Source of the DNA: Candidatus Segetimicrobium genomatis
Lineage (GTDB): Bacteria; Sysuimicrobiota; Sysuimicrobiia; Sysuimicrobiales; Segetimicrobiaceae
DNA: 34,582 bases
NCBI GenBank assembly: GCA_005882275.1
Contig: VBAK01000132.1
Location: 1-34,582, forward strand
Direction: 5' to 3'
Position 1 is the stretch's first letter; each line of letters opens with the position of its first letter. Both the position numbers and the translations under genes were made by a program. Positions 31,222 to 34,582 of the stretch are shown in pieces. The notes below the pieces were generated by a model, which saw only the letters and a list, made by a program, of their open reading frames with translations, made no database searches and was not told the origin of the DNA.

Positions 31222-32350
31222 CGCCCCGGCCCGGGGACCCGGCGGCACTCCCCTCGCGCAGGCACGCCTCCACGGCGCCGAGCGTTCGGCGGATCCGTTC
31301 CGTCGTCGCCTGGTTTCCCAGGTGCCCGATGCGGATGACCTGCCCGGCGAGATGGTCCAGTCCGCCGGCCACGGCGATCCGGTGCTGGACGCGCAGCCGC
31401 TCCATCAAGGCTGCGGCCTTGATGCCGTCCGGCGGATAGGCGACGGTCACGGTCGGCGAAGCCCAGCGGCGATCGGCGAACAGCGTGAACCCCAGGCGTT
31501 CCAACCCCCCGCGGAGCAGCTCGGCGGCCTGGCGGTGGCGTTCGAACCGGGCCTCCAGACCTTCGTCGAGGATGCGCTCGAGCGCCCGATTCAGCGCCAC
31601 AATGTTATTGCTCGGGATCGTGACCGGGTAGGGGTGGTGAGGCCACTCGCGCTCGTAGCGGCGCCAGTTGCGCAGGTTGAGGTACCAGCCCCGAGACGGC
31701 GCGGGCTGGCCGTCGATGATCTCCCACCCCAGCGATGTCACCGCGACCGGCGCGACCCCAGGCGGGCTCTCCAGGCACTTTTGCGATGCGGTCGCCACCG
31801 CCGCCAGCCCCCAGCCATCCGTCAGCACCGGCGCCCCGGCGAGCGAGGAGACCGCGTCCACGGCGAGCGCTGCGCCCTCGGAGCGCGCCGCTGCCGCGAT
31901 GTCGGCGACGGGGTTGAGGACCCCGGTGGAGGTGTCGCTGTGCACGACGGCCAGGACGCGCACCCGGCGCGCGCGCAGCCACGCCCGCACTTCGTCCGGG
32001 CCTGCCGGCCGCTCGTAGGGGATCTGAAAGACCTCGACGTGCGGGGTGTGCGCACGGGCGATGTCGAGGAGGCGGTTGCCGAAGAAGCCGTTGGTGATCA
32101 CGCCCACGGTCCCATCGGCGCCGATCAGCGTCCCGAGCATCGCTTCCAGGCCGCCGCTTCCAGAGGACGGGATCGGATAGACAGACCCGGTGGTGTTGAA
32201 GATCCGCCGCAGCCGCGCGACGAACTGTTCGTAGAACGGCTGCCACTCCGGACCGTAGTGCTGGCGCACCGGCTGCCCCATCGCCTCGAGCACGTCGGGG
32301 CTCACCGGGACCGGTCCGGGGATCATGAGATCGAGGGGCCTGTCCTCCAT
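31145..32350 (-). CDS. Class V aminotransferase (alanine-glyoxylate/serine-pyruvate type)
   Basis: This PLP enzyme of 401 residues starts at the ATG at 32348-32350, with AGGAGG six bases upstream. The N-terminal MIPGPVPVSPDVLEAM is the family hallmark; SGSGGLEAML forms the phosphate-binding loop, D165 (VDAVSSL) contacts the pyridine nitrogen and K191 (ATASQKCLESPPG) is the Schiff-base lysine. It moves amino groups from alanine, serine or a related donor to a 2-oxo acid such as glyoxylate. The conserved fold ends near residue 362 (EACLREG). The last 40 or so residues are arginine/alanine/proline-rich, and from about 377 are read antisense through the macB relic, so this tail is probably acquired. 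Confidence 0.9.
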   Translation of the reverse strand: MEDRPLDLMIPGPVPVSPDVLEAMGQPVRQHYGPEWQPFYEQFVARLRRIFNTTGSVYPIPSSGSGGLEAMLGTLIGADGTVGVITNGFFGNRLLDIARAHTPHVEVFQIPYERPAGPDEVRAWLRARRVRVLAVVHSDTSTGVLNPVADIAAAARSEGAALAVDAVSSLAGAPVLTDGWGLAAVATASQKCLESPPGVAPVAVTSLGWEIIDGQPAPSRGWYLNLRNWRRYEREWPHHPYPVTIPSNNIVALNRALERILDEGLEARFERHRQAAELLRGGLERLGFTLFADRRWASPTVTVAYPPDGIKAAALMERLRVQHRIAVAGGLDHLAGQVIRIGHLGNQATTERIRRTLGAVEACLREGSAAGSPGRGATRTAAPRPAAPGRTRRSRRPARRT

Positions 32351-32437
32351 GTGGATCCTCCTAGGCGGATCCTTTCGCGCCGCACACCGGTGGTCGGTTT
32401 CGGTGGATCCCGGCGGGCTTCCTCCGTTCCGCGCGCG

Positions 32438-32881
32438 TCAGCGCGCGATCGCCTCGCCCGGTTCACCCACCACGGCCGCGAGCAGCGAGATCCATACGAG
32501 CAGCCCCAGGAAGCGGCCCTGCTCGACCACGGGGATCACGTCGGCGCCCTCCCGCAGCATCAGGGCGGCCGCGTCCTCGAGCGACGCACCCGGCGTGAGG
32601 ATGACCGACGCCGGCGCGGCCACGCGGCCCACGGTCATCTTGTCCAGCACCTCGCGCAGTTCGTAGACGTCGAGGGTGGTGGCCTCGGACGGGGTGAACC
32701 GCAGCAGCGTCTTCTCATCCACGAGGCCGAGGAACCGTCCCTCCGACATGACAGGGAGCACCGGGGCGCCCTGCTCGCGCAGGAGCCGGAGCGCGGTGGC
32801 GATCGTGGTCTGCGCGGTGATCACCGGAACGTCCGTGACCATCCACTCGCGAACAGAGACATCTCTGAGGTCTGCGATCAT
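32438..32881 (-). CDS. Small protein of two CBS domains
   Basis: This 147-residue cytoplasmic protein starts at the ATG at 32879-32881, after GAGGAGG. It consists of two CBS motifs: VREWMVTDVPVITAQTTIAT with the adjoining PVLPVMSEGRFLGLVDEKTL, and VILTPGASLEDAAALMLREG followed by DVIPVVEQGRFLGLLVWISL. CBS pairs bind adenosine nucleotides and act as energy or redox sensors, or regulate partner proteins. It lies 87 bases upstream of the aminotransferase on the same strand, so the two may be co-transcribed. No catalytic domain is attached. Confidence 0.9.
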   Translation of the reverse strand: MIADLRDVSVREWMVTDVPVITAQTTIATALRLLREQGAPVLPVMSEGRFLGLVDEKTLLRFTPSEATTLDVYELREVLDKMTVGRVAAPASVILTPGASLEDAAALMLREGADVIPVVEQGRFLGLLVWISLLAAVVGEPGEAIAR

Positions 32882-32961
32882 CGGTGCGCCTCCTCTGGGT
32901 CTCGCCCGCGGATTTGTCTGTCGGAAACAGGCCTTGCCTCACGCCATCCCGAGGGCGTCTC

Positions 32962-32990
32962 TTGTGGAATGCAGGTTAACCTGCTAAAGT
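32962..32990 (+). promoter_or_regulatory. Probable promoter with a perfect palindromic operator in its spacer
   Basis: TTGTGG (32962-32967) and TAAAGT (32985-32990) are separated by exactly 17 bases. GCAGGTTAACCTGC (32971-32984), a perfect 14-base palindrome, fills most of the spacer, so a bound dimer would block RNA polymerase. The AGGTTA/TAACCT half-site recurs downstream at 33026-33053. The promoter faces the CGNR zinc-finger gene at 33114. Autoregulation is inferred. Confidence 0.55.
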
Positions 32991-33025
32991 GGTTTTTGGT
33001 GGTTACAGCGTAGTCGAGCCGCCTC

Positions 33026-33053
33026 TAACCTGTCAAGTAAATGTTGAAGGTTA
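33026..33053 (+). promoter_or_regulatory. Second inverted pair of TAACCT/AGGTTA half-sites in the CGNR gene leader
   Basis: TAACCT (33026-33031) and AGGTTA (33048-33053) form an inverted pair with 16 bases between them, about two helical turns centre to centre. They are the same half-sites that abut in the palindrome at 32971-32984. The element is downstream of the proposed promoter and before the CGNR start, which suits cooperative repression. Confidence 0.45.
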
Positions 33054-33113
33054 ATTGCATGTTCAGCGCGGTGTGGCGGGGCTTGTAAGTGGGACTGAGC
33101 CGGGGGGGACGCG

Positions 33114-33737
33114 ATGGCTCAGCTGGCTGACCAAGAAAAGGTGTTCGAGCTCACCGGCGGGCGGTTGTGCCTGGATTTTGCCAACACGCTCGGCGGATCG
33201 CGGGTCAGCCCCAAGGAATATCTGACGAGTTACCGCGACCTGGTGATTTGGGGACGGCAGGCTGGGGTCCTGAGCGGTCCGGAGGCCGAGCACCTCGCCG
33301 AGGCCGCACGACGGCGACCCGCGGATGCGGCGAAGGCGCTCGCGGCAGCGGTCGGCCTTCGGGAGACGATCTTCAAGATCTTCGCGGCCGTCATTGCCGG
33401 ACGCGACCCAGAACAGGCCGACCTCAGCGCATTGGGCGCGGGGCTGTCGCAGGCCATGGTCCACCTGCGTGTCCTGCCACGCGCGGGCGGCTACGCCTGG
33501 GGATGGGCGGACGACCGCGAGCACCTGCACCGGGTGATCTGGCCGGTCGTGCGATCGGCGGCGGAGTTGCTCGTGTCTGGAGAGGCGTTCCGGGTGGGGC
33601 GCTGCGCCGGGGAGGGCTGTGACGGGCTCTTCATGGATACCAGCCACAACCGCAGCCGGCGCTGGTGCGACATGCGGTCGTGTGGTAACCGCGCGAAGGC
33701 CCGGCGCCACCACGCCCGGAAGAAAGAACGACCTTAA
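33114..33737 (+). CDS. ABATE/CGNR zinc-finger transcription regulator
   Basis: This 207-residue protein has an N-terminal ABATE-type domain (GGRLCLDFANTLGG, then YLTSYRDLVIWGRQAGVL) and a C-terminal CGNR zinc finger. The finger cysteines are C164, C169, C185 and C190, the last starting CGNR itself, followed by a basic tail (AKARRHHARKK). Members are thought to bind DNA and regulate stress or metabolism genes, but few have been studied. The A+T-rich 5' region carries repeated TTAACCTG-like sites, suggesting self-regulation. It converges on the OppF-like gene across 77 bases. Confidence 0.9.
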   Translation: MAQLADQEKVFELTGGRLCLDFANTLGGSRVSPKEYLTSYRDLVIWGRQAGVLSGPEAEHLAEAARRRPADAAKALAAAVGLRETIFKIFAAVIAGRDPEQADLSALGAGLSQAMVHLRVLPRAGGYAWGWADDREHLHRVIWPVVRSAAELLVSGEAFRVGRCAGEGCDGLFMDTSHNRSRRWCDMRSCGNRAKARRHHARKKERP

Positions 33738-33752
33738 CCTGTCTGGCCGCGA

Positions 33753-33767
33753 CCGGCGCGCCGCCGG
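33753..33767. terminator. Short GC hairpin between convergent genes
   Basis: CCGGCG (33753-33758) pairs with CGCCGG (33762-33767) around a three-base loop, in the gap between the convergent CGNR and OppF-like genes. No T-run accompanies it on either strand, so termination is uncertain. Confidence 0.3.
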
Positions 33768-33814
33768 CCGGACCGCTCACTCCTCGTCGTCGAGGAAGTA
33801 GGCGTCCACCGTCG

Positions 33815-34582
33815 CTACTCCTGCTCGCCTCCGGCGGGGGTCTGGAGAGTCCTCAGATCGTCCGGGGCGATGTGGCAGCGAATGCGGTGGCCTTGCCCGG
33901 CGTCCTGCCACGGCGGCTCCTCCCGCTCGCAGATCGGCCCGAGCTTCCGGGGGCACCTGGTGTGAAAGCGGCAGCCGGCGGGCGGGTGCGCCAGGCTCGG
34001 GATGTCGCTCCCCAGCCGGATGCGCGGCCGGGCAGCGTCCCCGTCGATCGTGGGAATGGCCGACAGCAGCGCTTCGGTGTAGGGATGCTTGGGGCCCGCG
34101 AAGATCGCCTCGGTATCCCCGATCTCCACGAGCTGCGCCATGTACATGACGCCGATCCGGCCGGCCAGGTACCGTACCACCGCCAGGTCGTGAGAGATGA
34201 GGATGTACGCGACCCCTTCGGTCGCCTGCAGTTCCTCCAGGAGACCGAGGATGGCCGCCTGGACCGAGACGTCCAGCGCGGAGACGGGCTCATCGCAGAC
34301 GGCCAGGGCAGGCTTCCCGGCCACGGCCCGCGCGATGGCCGCGCGCTGCCTCAGCCCGCCGGACAGCTGCGCGGCGCGGAGGTCCAGGTACCGCGGTTCG
34401 AGGCGCACCTGGCGGGCCAGCTCGGCGACGCGCCGCTGCCCGGGGCGTCCGCCCAGGTGAAGGAGCACCTGCACCGCCCGGGCGAGGATGTGCCGGATGG
34501 TCCAGCTGGGGTTGAGCGTCGTGTCCGGGTTTTGGAACACCATCTGCATCGCCTGGAGAACGCGCCGGCCGCGCCGGCTGCC
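33815..34582 (-). CDS. Oligopeptide/dipeptide ABC transporter ATP-binding protein (OppF/DppF type), partial
   Basis: The frame is open to the right edge, so the start and Walker A are outside the window. Visible are the Q-loop (QMVFQNPDTTLNPSWTI), signature LSGGLRQR, Walker B with D-loop (LAVCDEPVSALDVSVQAAIL), the switch histidine (ISHDLAVV) and the C-terminal oligopeptide extension. The latter has a possible iron-sulfur or metal motif: CRFHTRCPRKLGPICERE, then C in IRCHIAP. The signature has LSGGL in place of LSGGQ, a tolerated variant. It could be DppF alone or the second half of a fused DppD-DppF. It may serve the DppB/DppC-like permeases at 17905-19786, but that is distance-limited inference. 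Confidence 0.9.
   Translation of the reverse strand, partial: GSRRGRRVLQAMQMVFQNPDTTLNPSWTIRHILARAVQVLLHLGGRPGQRRVAELARQVRLEPRYLDLRAAQLSGGLRQRAAIARAVAGKPALAVCDEPVSALDVSVQAAILGLLEELQATEGVAYILISHDLAVVRYLAGRIGVMYMAQLVEIGDTEAIFAGPKHPYTEALLSAIPTIDGDAARPRIRLGSDIPSLAHPPAGCRFHTRCPRKLGPICEREEPPWQDAGQGHRIRCHIAPDDLRTLQTPAGGEQE

Noticed and set aside
33734-33743. TTAACCTGTC over the stop codon of the CGNR gene as a third operator
   Set aside because: It is a single half-site partly fixed by the coding sequence, so it may be coincidence; it is only mentioned under the operator finding.
33777-33806. Ten-codon minus-strand frame (MDAYFLDDEE if GTG-initiated) just past the OppF-like stop, with AGGAG upstream
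   Set aside because: The spacing to AGGAG is good, but ten residues give too little evidence for a gene. It could be a conserved remnant and was not included as a feature.

Overview
The window comes from a high-GC, free-living bacterium with two membranes. A TolC-type outer-membrane channel, a periplasmic adaptor, several secretion signals (including twin-arginine ones) and many solute-binding proteins show a periplasm. The mix of amide, sugar, peptide and NitT/TauT-type importers suits an uncultured soil or sediment heterotroph, for example a member of the Rokubacteria or Armatimonadota/CSP1-3 lineages. No rRNA or marker gene is present, so this placement is only a guess. I see no phage, insertion sequence, CRISPR array or tRNA.

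Layout. 3-326: 3' end of an Lhr-type helicase. 446-6549: an operon for a LivHMGF-type ABC importer ending in an acetamidase/formamidase, most simply read as uptake and hydrolysis of short amides. 6601-7119 (minus) and 10422-11720 (minus): a TlpA/DipZ-like thioredoxin, CcdA and a small secreted cysteine protein, split by a plus-strand sugar ABC operon (7269-10372). 11917-14743: a NitT/TauT-type importer ending at a terminator. 15049-19786: a zinc alcohol dehydrogenase with a peptide-type binding protein and DppB/DppC-like permeases.

19885-27003 is a tightly coupled seven-gene operon: a SHOCT protein, an OmpR-type regulator, its histidine kinase, TolC, a MacA-like adaptor, a MacB-like ATPase and a separate FtsX-type permease. 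Upstream lie three TTCA(C) repeats at exact 11-bp spacing, the expected geometry for an OmpR/PhoB-type regulator. The same triplet, in the matching orientation, precedes the secreted cysteine protein and ccdA at 11812-11838, so the two loci may form one envelope-stress regulon.

27200-31097 is a second signalling block: a 55-residue secreted acidic peptide, a membrane sensor joining a degenerate HD-GYP domain to a NarL-type kinase, and two NarL-type regulators, one with a five-fold TNGH-like N-terminal repeat. The block ends at a relic of a second macB-type permease gene (31130-31221). A class V aminotransferase on the opposite strand now runs through that relic. The right end carries a CBS-domain protein, a CGNR zinc-finger regulator behind a promoter whose spacer holds a perfect 14-bp palindrome, and a truncated OppF/DppF ATPase.

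The points most worth follow-up are the shared TTCAC operator, the HD-GYP/kinase fusion with its neighbouring peptide, the macB relic, the CGNR operator, and the degenerate signature in one amide-importer ATPase.
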